DNA of 64,000 bases from Desulfosarcina widdelii (GTDB taxonomy: Bacteria > Desulfobacterota > Desulfobacteria > Desulfobacterales > Desulfosarcinaceae): assembly GCF_009688965.1 (NCBI RefSeq), contig NZ_AP021875.1, positions 6,758,001 to 6,822,000 on the forward strand, given 5' to 3'. Made by a program: the position numbers and the translations under genes. Of the stretch, positions 16,787-24,302 are shown one piece after another. The notes under the pieces were generated by a model. It did no database searches. It saw nothing but the letters and a program-made list of their open reading frames with translations, and had not been told where the DNA came from. Each line of letters opens with the position of its first letter. The first letter of the stretch is position 1.

Positions 16787-17704
16787 ATGCCTGTGCACAG
16801 TGCAATTACAAATACCATCGGCAAAACACCCCTGGTCCGGCTGAACCGGTTCGGCGGCGGCCATGCCGAAATCCTGGCCAAACTTGAATTTTTCAATCCC
16901 CTGAGCAGCGTCAAGGACCGCATTGCTGCGGCCATGATCGACGATGCCGAGAAAAAGGGACGCATCGGTGCCGACACCCTGATCGTGGAACCGACCAGCG
17001 GGAATACCGGCATCGGACTGGCCTTTATCTGTGCCGCCCGGGGATACCGGCTTTGTCTCACCATGCCGGAAACCATGAGCGTCGAGCGCCAGAAGCTACT
17101 GCGGCACCTGGGTGCGCAACTGGTGCTCACCCCCGGTGCCCAGGGGATGGGGGGCGCCATCGAGAAAGCCAACGCCATCGTGTCCGAAAATCCGGGCGCC
17201 TTCATGCCCAACCAGTTCGAAAACCCTGCCAATCCCCAAGTTCACCGGGAGACAACGGCTGTGGAAATCTGGTCGGACACAGCCGGCGATGTGGACATCC
17301 TGGTGGCCGGGGTGGGCACCGGCGGCACCCTTACCGGGATCGGCGGGTTTTTCAAGGAGAAGAAACCCGACTTTCGTGTCGTGGCCGTGGAGCCGGCCGA
17401 CTCGGCGGTGCTTTCCGGCGGCGAGAAAGGCCCCCACAAAATTCAGGGCATCGGCGCTGGATTTGTGCCCAAAGTGCTGGATCGATCCCTCATCGACGAG
17501 GTGGTGACCGTCGCCAACGACGATGCCTTCGAAATGGCCCGAAAGCTGGCCGCCGGCGAGGGCATCCTGTGCGGCATCTCCTCCGGGGCCGCGGTATGGG
17601 CCTGCCTGCAGGTGGCGGCCAGACCGGAGAATGCCGGTAAGCGCATCGTTACGATTTTACCCAGTACCGGGGAACGCTACCTGAGCACCGACCTGTTTGT
17701 TTAA
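16787..17704 (+). CDS. cysK: Cysteine synthase A (O-acetylserine sulfhydrylase)
   Basis: A 305-aa PLP enzyme that makes cysteine from O-acetylserine and sulfide. It has the PLP lysine motif (NPLSSVKDRIAAAMI), the TSGNTGIGLA substrate loop, GTGGTLTGIG phosphate loop and the C-terminal ILPSTGERYLST block, so it is a complete A-type enzyme. I take ATG 16787 behind AAAAGGAG; an ATG at 16766 abutting the previous stop is also open. It is coupled to the serine acetyltransferase gene. Its last 48 bp overlap the 3-prime end of the thiF gene on the other strand, an unusual convergent coding overlap. Together the pair gives sulfide assimilation, fitting for an organism that produces sulfide. Confidence 0.94.
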   Translation: MPVHSAITNTIGKTPLVRLNRFGGGHAEILAKLEFFNPLSSVKDRIAAAMIDDAEKKGRIGADTLIVEPTSGNTGIGLAFICAARGYRLCLTMPETMSVERQKLLRHLGAQLVLTPGAQGMGGAIEKANAIVSENPGAFMPNQFENPANPQVHRETTAVEIWSDTAGDVDILVAGVGTGGTLTGIGGFFKEKKPDFRVVAVEPADSAVLSGGEKGPHKIQGIGAGFVPKVLDRSLIDEVVTVANDDAFEMARKLAAGEGILCGISSGAAVWACLQVAARPENAGKRIVTILPSTGERYLSTDLFV

Positions 17705-18307
17705 TATCGCCGCCACCACGATGTCCGCCTGTTTGGCGGCGGCGATGCCGACAATAGCGGCGGTCGGCGGCATGGCGGCGGATGTTTCCGAGCGGCCGTC
17801 GCCCACCACATAATTCGTGCCGCCGATCTTGCGGGTGTGAATGCGGTCGGCGTCGCCCCAGCCGCCGATACCCGATGCACACACAAAAAGCCGTGAATCG
17901 GTCAGGAAACAGTCGGCCATCATCTTTTTGTCCCGGGCGCGGTCAAGGGCTTCGAGGACAATCGTGCAGTTTCTGAATGTGTGGCGAATGTTGGCGGCAT
18001 CCAGCCTGAGATCCACGCTTTCCATCTCCAGGGACGGATCGATGCGCAGCAGGTTGACCTTCAGGGCCGCTACCTTCTTCAGGCCCAGCTGATCGGCAAA
18101 GTAGAACTGCCGGTTGAGGTTGGACGCTTCCACACGGTCGAAATCGGCAACGACCAGCCGGCGGATACCGGAGCGAACCAGATGGGCCGCCGCATTCGAG
18201 CCCAGCCCGCCGGCGCCGGCGATGCCCACGCGTACAGATGCCAAAAGCTGAATCTGTTCCTCGCTGAAATGTGCCTTCAGGCCGGATCGGAAATGATTCT
18301 CGGTCAT
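17657..18307 (-). CDS. thiF: ThiF family adenylyltransferase
   Basis: A 216-aa E1-like enzyme that adenylates the C-terminal glycine of ThiS. It has the ATP loop GAGGLGSNAAAHLVRSG (about residues 31-47), the R-finger and Asp region DFDRVEASNLNRQFYF, and the VLEALDRARDKKMM segment. No CxxC zinc pairs are visible, as in the shorter ThiF-like forms found in thiSGHF operons of anaerobes. It is the last gene of the minus-strand thi operon, 13 bp after thiH. Its end overlaps the cysK coding region by 48 bp in convergent direction. Confidence 0.88.
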   Translation of the reverse strand: MTENHFRSGLKAHFSEEQIQLLASVRVGIAGAGGLGSNAAAHLVRSGIRRLVVADFDRVEASNLNRQFYFADQLGLKKVAALKVNLLRIDPSLEMESVDLRLDAANIRHTFRNCTIVLEALDRARDKKMMADCFLTDSRLFVCASGIGGWGDADRIHTRKIGGTNYVVGDGRSETSAAMPPTAAIVGIAAAKQADIVVAAILNKQVGAQVAFPGTG

Positions 18308-18320
18308 GGTTCCCTTCGAC

Positions 18321-19433
18321 CTACCCCCCCAAAGCCTGCCAATCCTTATACACCGGCTGCCAGCCGGCCCGGCGAAGCATGGCCGCCATCTCCGGCACCG
18401 ACCGTTCGTCGGAAATGTCGAACTGGCCGACGCTTTCTTCCGTATCGATCCGGCCGCCCACGGCCGTACAGGAACCGGCCGACATGCGGGTGACTCCCAG
18501 GGGCAGGAGCCGGTCCCGGAAACGGGCGCTCTCCCGGGTGGAAATGGTAATGCCCACCCGGGGCATGAACAGGCGCAGGGCCGTCATGATCTGGACGACG
18601 TGGCGGTCCTCCACGATGCTTGCGGGCGGGTAACCGCCCACGTGGGGTCGCATGCGGGGCAGGGAAACGCCGATTTCCGTCTCCGGGTAGCGGTCCTGCA
18701 AATAGCTGGCGTGCAGGCCGGTGAAAAAGGCGTCCCTGCGCCAATCGTCCAGACCCAGCAGTGCACCGATCCCCACGGCGCGCATGCCCGCCCGGCAGGC
18801 CCGCTCCGGGGCGTCCAGCCGAAAACGGTAATCCCGTTTGGGGCCTTGGGAGTGCAGGTGGCTGTAAAGGGATTCGTTGTAGGTTTCCTGGTAAAGCGTC
18901 AGGCTGTCCACGCCGGCACGGATCAGACGGCCATACGCTTCTTCGGACAAGGCAAAGATTTCGATGCCGATGGCCGGAAAGGTGCGCCGGAGCACATGGC
19001 AGCATTCCTCGACATAGTCGACGCCGGCGATGGAAGGCGCGTCGCCGGTGAGAATCAGGATGTGCCTGATCCCCATCTCCGCGATGGTTCGGGATTCGGC
19101 TTCGACCTGCTCCAGGGTCAGTCGGTGGCGGGCAATGTTGTTACTCTGGTTGAAACCGCAGTACAGGCAGCGGTTCGTACAGAAATTGGACAGGTACATC
19201 GGGGTAAACAGGACCATGCTGCGGCCAAACTGGGCGACGGTCAGGCGATGTGCCTTTTGGGCCATCTGCTCCAGATAGGGTTCCGCGGCCGGCGACAATA
19301 AGGCGAGGTAGTCCTTGCCGGAAAGCGTCTTTTTGCCTATAGCCCGCCGCACGCCCGCATCGGTCACCGTTTCCATACCCAGCGCCCGTTCACCATCGTC
19401 CCTTGCAGCGCAGTACAGGTCGTAGAAACTCAT
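18321..19433 (-). CDS. thiH: 2-iminoacetate synthase ThiH
   Basis: A 370-aa radical SAM enzyme that splits tyrosine to dehydroglycine for thiazole assembly, the anaerobic alternative to ThiO. The cluster motif NFCTNRCLYCGFNQ (CxxxCxxC) lies near residue 80-90, and the downstream HILILTGDAP, YQETYNESLY and RMRPHVGGYPP segments are typical. I take ATG 19433, whose first bases overlap the thiG stop (ATGA), instead of longer upstream readings without family similarity. Presence of ThiH fits an anaerobe. It lies inside the riboswitch-controlled thiS-thiG-thiH-thiF operon. Confidence 0.93.
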   Translation of the reverse strand: MSFYDLYCAARDDGERALGMETVTDAGVRRAIGKKTLSGKDYLALLSPAAEPYLEQMAQKAHRLTVAQFGRSMVLFTPMYLSNFCTNRCLYCGFNQSNNIARHRLTLEQVEAESRTIAEMGIRHILILTGDAPSIAGVDYVEECCHVLRRTFPAIGIEIFALSEEAYGRLIRAGVDSLTLYQETYNESLYSHLHSQGPKRDYRFRLDAPERACRAGMRAVGIGALLGLDDWRRDAFFTGLHASYLQDRYPETEIGVSLPRMRPHVGGYPPASIVEDRHVVQIMTALRLFMPRVGITISTRESARFRDRLLPLGVTRMSAGSCTAVGGRIDTEESVGQFDISDERSVPEMAAMLRRAGWQPVYKDWQALGG

Positions 19434-20233
19434 GAATCGCTTGTCCCTTCGTATAAAAAGCCGGTCAGCGGAGAGGATGCGGCCGCGATGGTCCTGACGG
19501 CGCCCGTTCCGGCCTGCCAAGCCTGCCGGCCGGCGGCGATGGCGGCGGCAAAGGCCCCGGCCATGGCCACGGGGTCCGAGGCACTGGCAATGGCCGTGTT
19601 AACCAGACAGGCATCGGCGCCCATCTCCATGGCCTCGCAGGCCTGGGAAGGCTTGCCGATGCCCGCATCCACCACCACGGGCACCTTGATTTCGTCGATG
19701 ATGATCCGGAGCATTTCCCGGGTGGTGAGCCCCTGGTTGGTGCCGATGGGGGCCGCCAGGGGCATGACGGCGGCAGCCCCGGCGTCTTCCAGTTGACGGG
19801 CGACGACGGGGTCGGCGTTGATATAAGGCAGCACCACGAAGCCCTCTTTTACCAGGATTTCCGTTGCCCGCAGGGTGGCGTACCCGTCGGGCAGCAAATG
19901 CCTGTTGTCCGGGATGGCTTCGATCTTAACCCAGTTGCCGCAGCCGGTGGCGCGGGCCAGACGGGCAATGCGCACGGCCTCTTCGGCATTGCGCGCCCCG
20001 GACGTGTTGGGCAAAAGCTGCATGCGGTCGGGAATGTGCTGCATCACATTGTCGGTGGCCGCCTCGAAGTCCACCCGCCGCAGGGCCACGGTAATGATCC
20101 GGGAGCCCGAGGCGGCGACGATCCGCGGGATCATGTCGTCCGACGGGTACTTGCCGGTGCCGATGAGCAGACGCGAGTCGAACGCCTGCCCGCCGATCAC
20201 CAGAGGGTCGTCGCGGTTTTCCGTTTCCTTCAT
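19430..20233 (-). CDS. thiG: Thiazole synthase ThiG
   Basis: A 267-aa TIM-barrel enzyme joining deoxyxylulose phosphate, ThiS-carried sulfur and dehydroglycine into the thiamine thiazole. It shows the LLIGTGKYPS start, the Schiff-base lysine in NWVKIEAIPDN, VLPYINADPVVARQLEDAGAAAVMPLAAPIG and the phosphate site VVVDAGIGKPSQA. ATG 20233 has GGAGG eight bases upstream; a GTG at 20248 overlapping the thiS end is also possible. The stop overlaps the thiH start by four bases, and thiS ends five bases before the start, so translation is coupled through the operon. Confidence 0.94.
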   Translation of the reverse strand: MKETENRDDPLVIGGQAFDSRLLIGTGKYPSDDMIPRIVAASGSRIITVALRRVDFEAATDNVMQHIPDRMQLLPNTSGARNAEEAVRIARLARATGCGNWVKIEAIPDNRHLLPDGYATLRATEILVKEGFVVLPYINADPVVARQLEDAGAAAVMPLAAPIGTNQGLTTREMLRIIIDEIKVPVVVDAGIGKPSQACEAMEMGADACLVNTAIASASDPVAMAGAFAAAIAAGRQAWQAGTGAVRTIAAASSPLTGFLYEGTSDS

Positions 20234-20237
20234 GGCT

Positions 20238-20438
20238 TCATCCTCCACCCACGAATCCGAGAATTTCCAGATTGTCGTTTTCCTTGAGGTTGACCCGGCT
20301 CCACGCTTCTGCCGGGATGATCGTGCGGTTGTGTTCGACCACCACCGTGGCCGTGTCCAGATCCTTTGCGCGGATCAACTCGCCGATGGTGATGCTTTCC
20401 GCCACCGGGGTCCGTTTGCCGTTGAGTCGGATATCCAT
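20238..20438 (-). CDS. thiS: Sulfur carrier protein ThiS
   Basis: A 66-aa ubiquitin-fold sulfur carrier. It starts MDIRLNGKRTPV and ends with the obligatory diglycine (LGFVGGG), the site of adenylation by ThiF and thiocarboxylation. ATG 20438 follows AAGAGGAA. It is the first gene after the TPP riboswitch and the terminator hairpin. The N-terminal MDIRLNG strand and the IPAEAW segment are typical for ThiS; MoaD is unlikely because thiG, thiH and thiF follow. Confidence 0.92.
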   Translation of the reverse strand: MDIRLNGKRTPVAESITIGELIRAKDLDTATVVVEHNRTIIPAEAWSRVNLKENDNLEILGFVGGG

Positions 20439-20450
20439 TCCATTCCTCTT

Positions 20451-20489
20451 AAAAATAAAAAGGCTCGCTTCCGTTGAGGAAAGCGAGCC
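20451..20489 (-). terminator. Intrinsic terminator between riboswitch and thiS
   Basis: On the minus strand GGCTCGCTT pairs with AAGCGAGCC across a short loop (arms 20481-20489 and 20462-20470), followed by TTTTTATTTTT at 20461-20451. It stands between the TPP aptamer and thiS, so it is the expression platform for transcription attenuation. A weaker GGAAAA/TTTTCC hairpin with a T-run lies at about 20493-20516. Confidence 0.85.
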
Positions 20490-20514
20490 TGACAAAAAAG
20501 GAAAATTCTTTTTT

Positions 20515-20606
20515 CCTGCTTCCCTACGGCAGCATGATCTGCTTCAGGTTCAAAGGGTCGGCGCTGTTACGCCCTCTCAGCCCCTATACGGGGCACCCCC
20601 AGCATC
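20515..20606 (-). ncRNA. TPP (THI-box) riboswitch
   Basis: The minus strand holds the conserved aptamer elements: GGGGTGCCCC, then GGGGCTGAGAGGG, a ACAGCGCCGACCCTTTGAAC part, CTGAAGCAGATCATGCTGCC and a closing GTAGGGAAGC. The CTGAGA and ACCC...GAACCTGA cores are exact. It sits 75 bp upstream of thiS with a terminator hairpin between, so high thiamine pyrophosphate should stop transcription of thiSGHF. Confidence 0.95.
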
Positions 20607-20620
20607 TGATTTTTCCACGC

Positions 20621-20649
20621 ACTCTATTCGCGGTCGGCACCCCTGTCAA
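20621..20649 (-). promoter_or_regulatory. Sigma-70-type promoter of thi operon
   Basis: On the minus strand TTGACA (20649-20644) is followed by a 17-bp spacer and TAGAGT (20626-20621). The expected transcript start is just before the TPP aptamer, and the promoter lies within the 60 bp after the murA stop codon. Confidence 0.65.
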
Positions 20650-20667
20650 GAGAAGAATGTTTCAAGG

Positions 20668-21945
20668 TTAAACCTTGACCCGCCGCACATCGGCCCCGAG
20701 CTGCTGAAAGCGGTTTTCGATGTCGAAATGTCCCCGGTTGATCTGGTAGACGTTGCCGATGGTGGTCTTCTCCGGGCAGGCCAGTCCGGCCAGTAGAATG
20801 CAGGAGGCGGCCCGGATGTTGTCCGGCTCGGTGTCCGCTCCCTTGAACCTAGTAGGGCCGTTGACGATGGCCAGACCGTCCTCTTCATCCAGGTCGATGG
20901 AGGCCCCCAGTTTTCTCAACTCCTTGACATGGCTGAAACGTTTGTCGAAGATCCGCTCCCGGATATAGCTCTGCCCGTCGGCAATACAGGAAAGGGCCAT
21001 GATCGCCGGTTGAAAATCGGTGGCGAACCCCGGATAGGGACAGGTGAGCACATTGACCGGACGCAACTTCTTTCCCGGCGAGGCGACTTCCATGACATGC
21101 CCGTTGATGCGGATTTCGACGCCCATCTGCATCATTTTTTCGGTCAAAATACGCAGGTCCGCGGGATTCACACCGATAATCGAGATTTGCCCTCCGGCAA
21201 TGCCAGCCGCCATCATGAACAATCCCGCGTCCAGTCGGTCGTTCATGGCGTAGTACTCCACGGGATTCAAGGCCGGTACCCCTTCCACCGTAAGCGTGCG
21301 GGTGCCCAACCCGTGGATCTTTGCACCCATCTTGATGAGAAAATTGGCGAAATCGAATATCTCCGGGTCGGAGGCGGCGTTTTCGATGATGGAGACCCCT
21401 TTGGAAAAACAGGCCGCCATCATCAGGTTTTCAGTTCCGGTGTGGCTTGGAAAGTCCAGATACATGGTGGCGCCCGTAAAATCTTCTCCGCTGATGACGA
21501 ATTCGTCGCCGCCGGTAACTTCCGCCCCTAAACGGGCGAATCCCCGATAGTGGTAGTTCAGGTTGCGGGCGCCCAAAGGACAGCCGCCGACGCTGGGCAG
21601 GCGGACTTCGCCCAGGCGGGCCAGCAGGGCCGGAATGAAAAGCACCGAGGCCCGCAGGCGGCAGGTGAGCGCCTCGGGAAGATCCGAGCGGCTTAAGTGA
21701 GTGGCGTCCACGCAGACCGTTTTCTCCTCGGGGAAATAGTCCACCGCGGCCCCCACATGGCGCATGATGTCGAAGGCCACCAGGATATCGTTCAACGGCG
21801 GCACATTGCGGATCACGCTGCAGCCTTTTTCCGGAAGCAGGGATGCGGCCAGCATTGGCAGAATCGCATTTTTGGACCCCTGCACGCAGACGCTGCCGGA
21901 CAGGGGTTTACCGCCATTGATTTGAATGAATTCCCGCTCGCTCAT
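20668..21945 (-). CDS. murA: UDP-N-acetylglucosamine 1-carboxyvinyltransferase (MurA family)
   Basis: A 425-aa cytosolic enzyme for the first committed step of peptidoglycan synthesis, transfer of enolpyruvate from PEP to UDP-GlcNAc. The KN pair of the PEP site (VQGSKNAILPM, residues 25-26), active-site cysteine C122 in VGGCPLGAR and R127 are present, and DFQPAIMAL carries the catalytic aspartate region. The loop after the arginine is unusual: most MurA have RPxDxH, here RNLNYH, with Pro and Asp replaced by Asn. The lid is otherwise complete and the length is normal. Start ATG 21945 follows GAGGTACACTCC. It stands alone upstream of the thi promoter. The cysteine predicts fosfomycin sensitivity. 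A paralogue with a modified role is possible. Confidence 0.88.
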   Translation of the reverse strand: MSEREFIQINGGKPLSGSVCVQGSKNAILPMLAASLLPEKGCSVIRNVPPLNDILVAFDIMRHVGAAVDYFPEEKTVCVDATHLSRSDLPEALTCRLRASVLFIPALLARLGEVRLPSVGGCPLGARNLNYHYRGFARLGAEVTGGDEFVISGEDFTGATMYLDFPSHTGTENLMMAACFSKGVSIIENAASDPEIFDFANFLIKMGAKIHGLGTRTLTVEGVPALNPVEYYAMNDRLDAGLFMMAAGIAGGQISIIGVNPADLRILTEKMMQMGVEIRINGHVMEVASPGKKLRPVNVLTCPYPGFATDFQPAIMALSCIADGQSYIRERIFDKRFSHVKELRKLGASIDLDEEDGLAIVNGPTRFKGADTEPDNIRAASCILLAGLACPEKTTIGNVYQINRGHFDIENRFQQLGADVRRVKV

Positions 21946-22124
21946 GGAGTGTACCTCTCTATGTTTTCAATACCTTGGTGATTGTCTGAAAATCCAATGG
22001 TTACGAAACCATCGACGTAAATAGACATAAAAGCGGTTCAACGGCAACCGATTTTGTTCCGACCAGGGCCTGTTTTAACGCTACTGACCTCTCCTTCGGG
22101 TTTCGAATCGGAGAGAAGCGGATC

Positions 22125-22616
22125 TCAATTACCGTACATGGGGCCGGACGGTCCCAGGTGGCAGGAGTAGCAGCCGAATCCGCGGCGGGTGATCAGGCTG
22201 AATTTTTTCTTGCCTAAAGCCTTGCTCATCATGGGGACCAGACGGTCAAGTTTCAGCCGGGTCGTTTCCGGGTATTTTTCGAATTCGGGCCCCAGCAGCA
22301 GTTCCCCGCTGAGCCTGGGAAGATGGGCTGTAGGCATCTGGAACCGGCCGGACCTGGCGTCTTCGCCGTGGCAAAGCCGGCAGTCCACCGCGGCGAACCG
22401 CTCGGGACGCCAGGAGGCAAACAGTTCGGCTGCCTGGGGAAGAACGAAGCGCTTCATATGCGCTTTGCGCTGGTCGATGTTCATTTCGTTCCAGCTCAGC
22501 CGCCGGCCTTCGGAACCGATGGGGCCGACCCGTTTGGGGTAGCATGCCCACAAGGCTGCAACGGCCAGGCAAACAGCAAAGACGGACACAATGGTCTTGG
22601 TGTTGATGGACAGCAT
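22125..22616 (-). CDS. Diheme c-type cytochrome, probable lipoprotein
   Basis: A 163-aa exported cytochrome. Residues 1-25 are a hydrophobic export signal ending with LWAC, a lipobox-like site. Two heme-binding motifs are present: CRLCHG near residue 80 and CYSCH near residue 152. The middle (RFQMPTAHLPRLSGEL, KYPETTRLKLDRLVPMM) is unassigned. ATG 22616 with GGGAGGAAGCT upstream is the start; longer readings lack an export signal. It follows the Qrc genes on the same strand but behind a terminator hairpin, so it may be read separately. It could pass electrons to or from the Qrc complex; I see no family name. Confidence 0.75.
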   Translation of the reverse strand: MLSINTKTIVSVFAVCLAVAALWACYPKRVGPIGSEGRRLSWNEMNIDQRKAHMKRFVLPQAAELFASWRPERFAAVDCRLCHGEDARSGRFQMPTAHLPRLSGELLLGPEFEKYPETTRLKLDRLVPMMSKALGKKKFSLITRRGFGCYSCHLGPSGPMYGN

Positions 22617-22650
22617 AGCTTCCTCCCTTGCGATGGGTGGCGTCGATCCA

Positions 22651-22694
22651 AAAAACAAAGCGCTTCCCCGGTTTTGGATACGGAAGGAAGCGCT
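22651..22694 (-). terminator. Intrinsic terminator after Qrc small-protein gene
   Basis: On the minus strand AGCGCTTCC (22694-22686) pairs with GGAAGCGCT (22667-22659), followed by TTGTTTTTT. It lies between the 53-aa membrane-protein gene and the diheme cytochrome gene and probably ends the qrc transcript, partly or fully. Confidence 0.65.
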
Positions 22695-22722
22695 CGGTTG
22701 GTTTTGTTGGATAAGGGGCGGC

Positions 22723-22884
22723 TTAATGGTGGCCGTGACCGCCTTTTCCCTTGGACGTGTCGATGATGGCCTTGACAATGCAGTAGGTCATACCGATACC
22801 GATGATGTTCAAGGCGTACCAGAGACCGCCGTGAAAAACCAGGTGTCCGGCGTCCCAGAGCCATTCAAAACTGAAAGGAAACAT
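22723..22884 (-). CDS. Small single-span membrane protein of the Qrc cluster
   Basis: A 53-aa reading frame (ATG 22884, TAA at 22723-22725) directly downstream of qrcD, with GGAGGAAAAAAC as ribosome site. It begins MFPFSFEWLWDAGHLVFHGG, continues through one hydrophobic helix (WYALNIIGIGMTYCIVKAII) and ends in a His-rich tail GKGGHGHH. The strong ribosome site, 16-bp gap to qrcD and clean membrane topology make it a real gene although it is short. Small subunits of this kind accompany several NrfD-type respiratory complexes, so it may stabilise QrcD; this is inference. Confidence 0.75.
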   Translation of the reverse strand: MFPFSFEWLWDAGHLVFHGGLWYALNIIGIGMTYCIVKAIIDTSKGKGGHGHH

Positions 22885-22900
22885 GTTTTTTCCTCCTTCT

Positions 22901-24205
22901 TTAGGCTTTCGCCGGTTCCAGTTCCGCTGCGGGTTCGGTGGTGGCTTCCACAGGTTCAGGGGCTTCTTCCTCGATGGGGTTCAGTTCCGCTTCCTGGGGA
23001 AAGATCGGCAGGTAGCGGTACGAGATCATGATCAGGATGATGCCGTAGGCCACCGGCAGAATGGTGGTGGCCACTTCCTGCCAGCTCGGATAGTACAGGG
23101 CCCATTTGTCAAAAGGCATGACCGGCGTGGCCATAACCTGCAGGACCATTACCCAGCGGTTGAGCGATACGCCCATGACGCCTAGAAACAGGGCGATGAC
23201 CCGCCAGACGGGATTTTTTCTCAAGGGCGGGCTGATCAGGATGATGGCCGGCAAGATTCCGCCCAGGCCGATTTCTGCAAAAAGGATCCAGTAGCCGTAA
23301 AAGGCGGTACCGGTGTAAAAGTCGGCCAGCGTCTGGCCCAGCCCCGGTGCCGTAATATTGGCCCAGCGGGCCGTATCGCACAGTTTGGCGATGGTGTAGG
23401 TGAAGATCATCCAGCCGGCGATCTTGGCCAGAAGATCGACGACGTTGTCCTTGACCAGCTTTTTACGGGTTACCTTTTCCGTAATCCAGGTGATCAGCAG
23501 GGTGAAACAGGGGCCGTAAGCTGCGGCGGACCAGGTGAATAGAAAGAAGGTCCAGGGCCAGATGAGCAGGCCTTCCCGGAATGCGAAGGGCCGCCCGAAC
23601 AGGACGCCGGCCACACCACCCAGGGATCCCTGATGGAAAAAGGAGAGAAATGCACCGGTGGCGGCGAAGACCGCCATGATTTCGTGCATGTTGTGACTCA
23701 GGTTGTGGAAAAACGGCACCTTGTCCAACTGGCGGTTTTCCAGGATCAGCGGAATATACTCGATGGTCAGTACGGAGAAGTAGCACGAGAGGCAGAAGGC
23801 CACTTCGGTGAGCATGGAGTGCACATTGGCGTGCCAGAAGATGAACCACCCGCGCAGGGGCTGGCCGATGTCGATGGCCAGGATCAGCAGGGCCGAACTG
23901 TAGCATATGAATCCGATCAGCACGGCATAGTTGATGATGTGTTTCAGTTCATCTTTGCCGAAGATGTATTTGAGCAGGCCGCTGAAAAAGGCGCCGCCAC
24001 CCAGGGCGATAACGGCCAGGTCCGCCCAGATCCACAGGGCAAAGCCGTAATAGTCGTTCATGTTGGTCTGGTTCAGTCCCTTGAACCAGCACAGCAGCAT
24101 GGCATAGACGCCCCAGGCCAGCACAGCGCCCACAATGCCCAGTCCCAGGAGGAACTGCCACATGGGGCAACGCTTGACTCCTTTGGGTATTAACGCAGAA
24201 TCCAT
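22901..24205 (-). CDS. qrcD: NrfD/PsrC-type quinone-interacting membrane subunit QrcD
   Basis: A 434-aa integral membrane protein with about ten hydrophobic helices. It starts in the cytoplasm, has a WQFLLGLGIVGAVLAWGVYAM first span, and carries NrfD-family segments such as PLRGWFIFWHANVHSMLTEVAF and MGVSLNRWVMVLQVMATPVMPF. In the Qrc complex this subunit reduces menaquinone with electrons coming from periplasmic cytochrome c3. The C-terminal tail is acidic and alanine-rich. It lies 97 bp after the ferredoxin gene, with a hairpin in the gap, and is followed by the 53-aa membrane-protein gene. ActC/ActF of alternative complex III are relatives, but gene order and heme protein fit Qrc better. 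Confidence 0.88.
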   Translation of the reverse strand: MDSALIPKGVKRCPMWQFLLGLGIVGAVLAWGVYAMLLCWFKGLNQTNMNDYYGFALWIWADLAVIALGGGAFFSGLLKYIFGKDELKHIINYAVLIGFICYSSALLILAIDIGQPLRGWFIFWHANVHSMLTEVAFCLSCYFSVLTIEYIPLILENRQLDKVPFFHNLSHNMHEIMAVFAATGAFLSFFHQGSLGGVAGVLFGRPFAFREGLLIWPWTFFLFTWSAAAYGPCFTLLITWITEKVTRKKLVKDNVVDLLAKIAGWMIFTYTIAKLCDTARWANITAPGLGQTLADFYTGTAFYGYWILFAEIGLGGILPAIILISPPLRKNPVWRVIALFLGVMGVSLNRWVMVLQVMATPVMPFDKWALYYPSWQEVATTILPVAYGIILIMISYRYLPIFPQEAELNPIEEEAPEPVEATTEPAAELEPAKA

Positions 24206-24257
24206 AGGGTTAGTACTCCTCGCTCTTTACGGTTTGCCGTTCTTATCGTTTCGCTGC

Positions 24258-24282
24258 CGGTTTCAATTAACGCTTGAAACCG
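24258..24282 (-). other. Inverted repeat between qrcC and qrcD
   Basis: CGGTTTCAA and TTGAAACCG are perfect 9-bp arms around a 7-base loop, inside the 97-bp gap of an operon. There is no T-run, so this is more likely an RNA processing or stability hairpin than a terminator. Confidence 0.45.
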
Positions 24283-24302
24283 TCTTTACCGTAAACCCGC
24301 CT

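Noticed and set aside
15698..16864. Minus-strand 388-codon frame over serine acetyltransferase
   Set aside because: Antisense to a complete enzyme with an intact beta-helix; no independent support.
22496..22864. 122-codon minus-strand frame overlapping the small Qrc protein
   Set aside because: Arg-rich shadow; the frame of the 53-aa membrane protein has the ribosome site and a proper hydrophobic helix.
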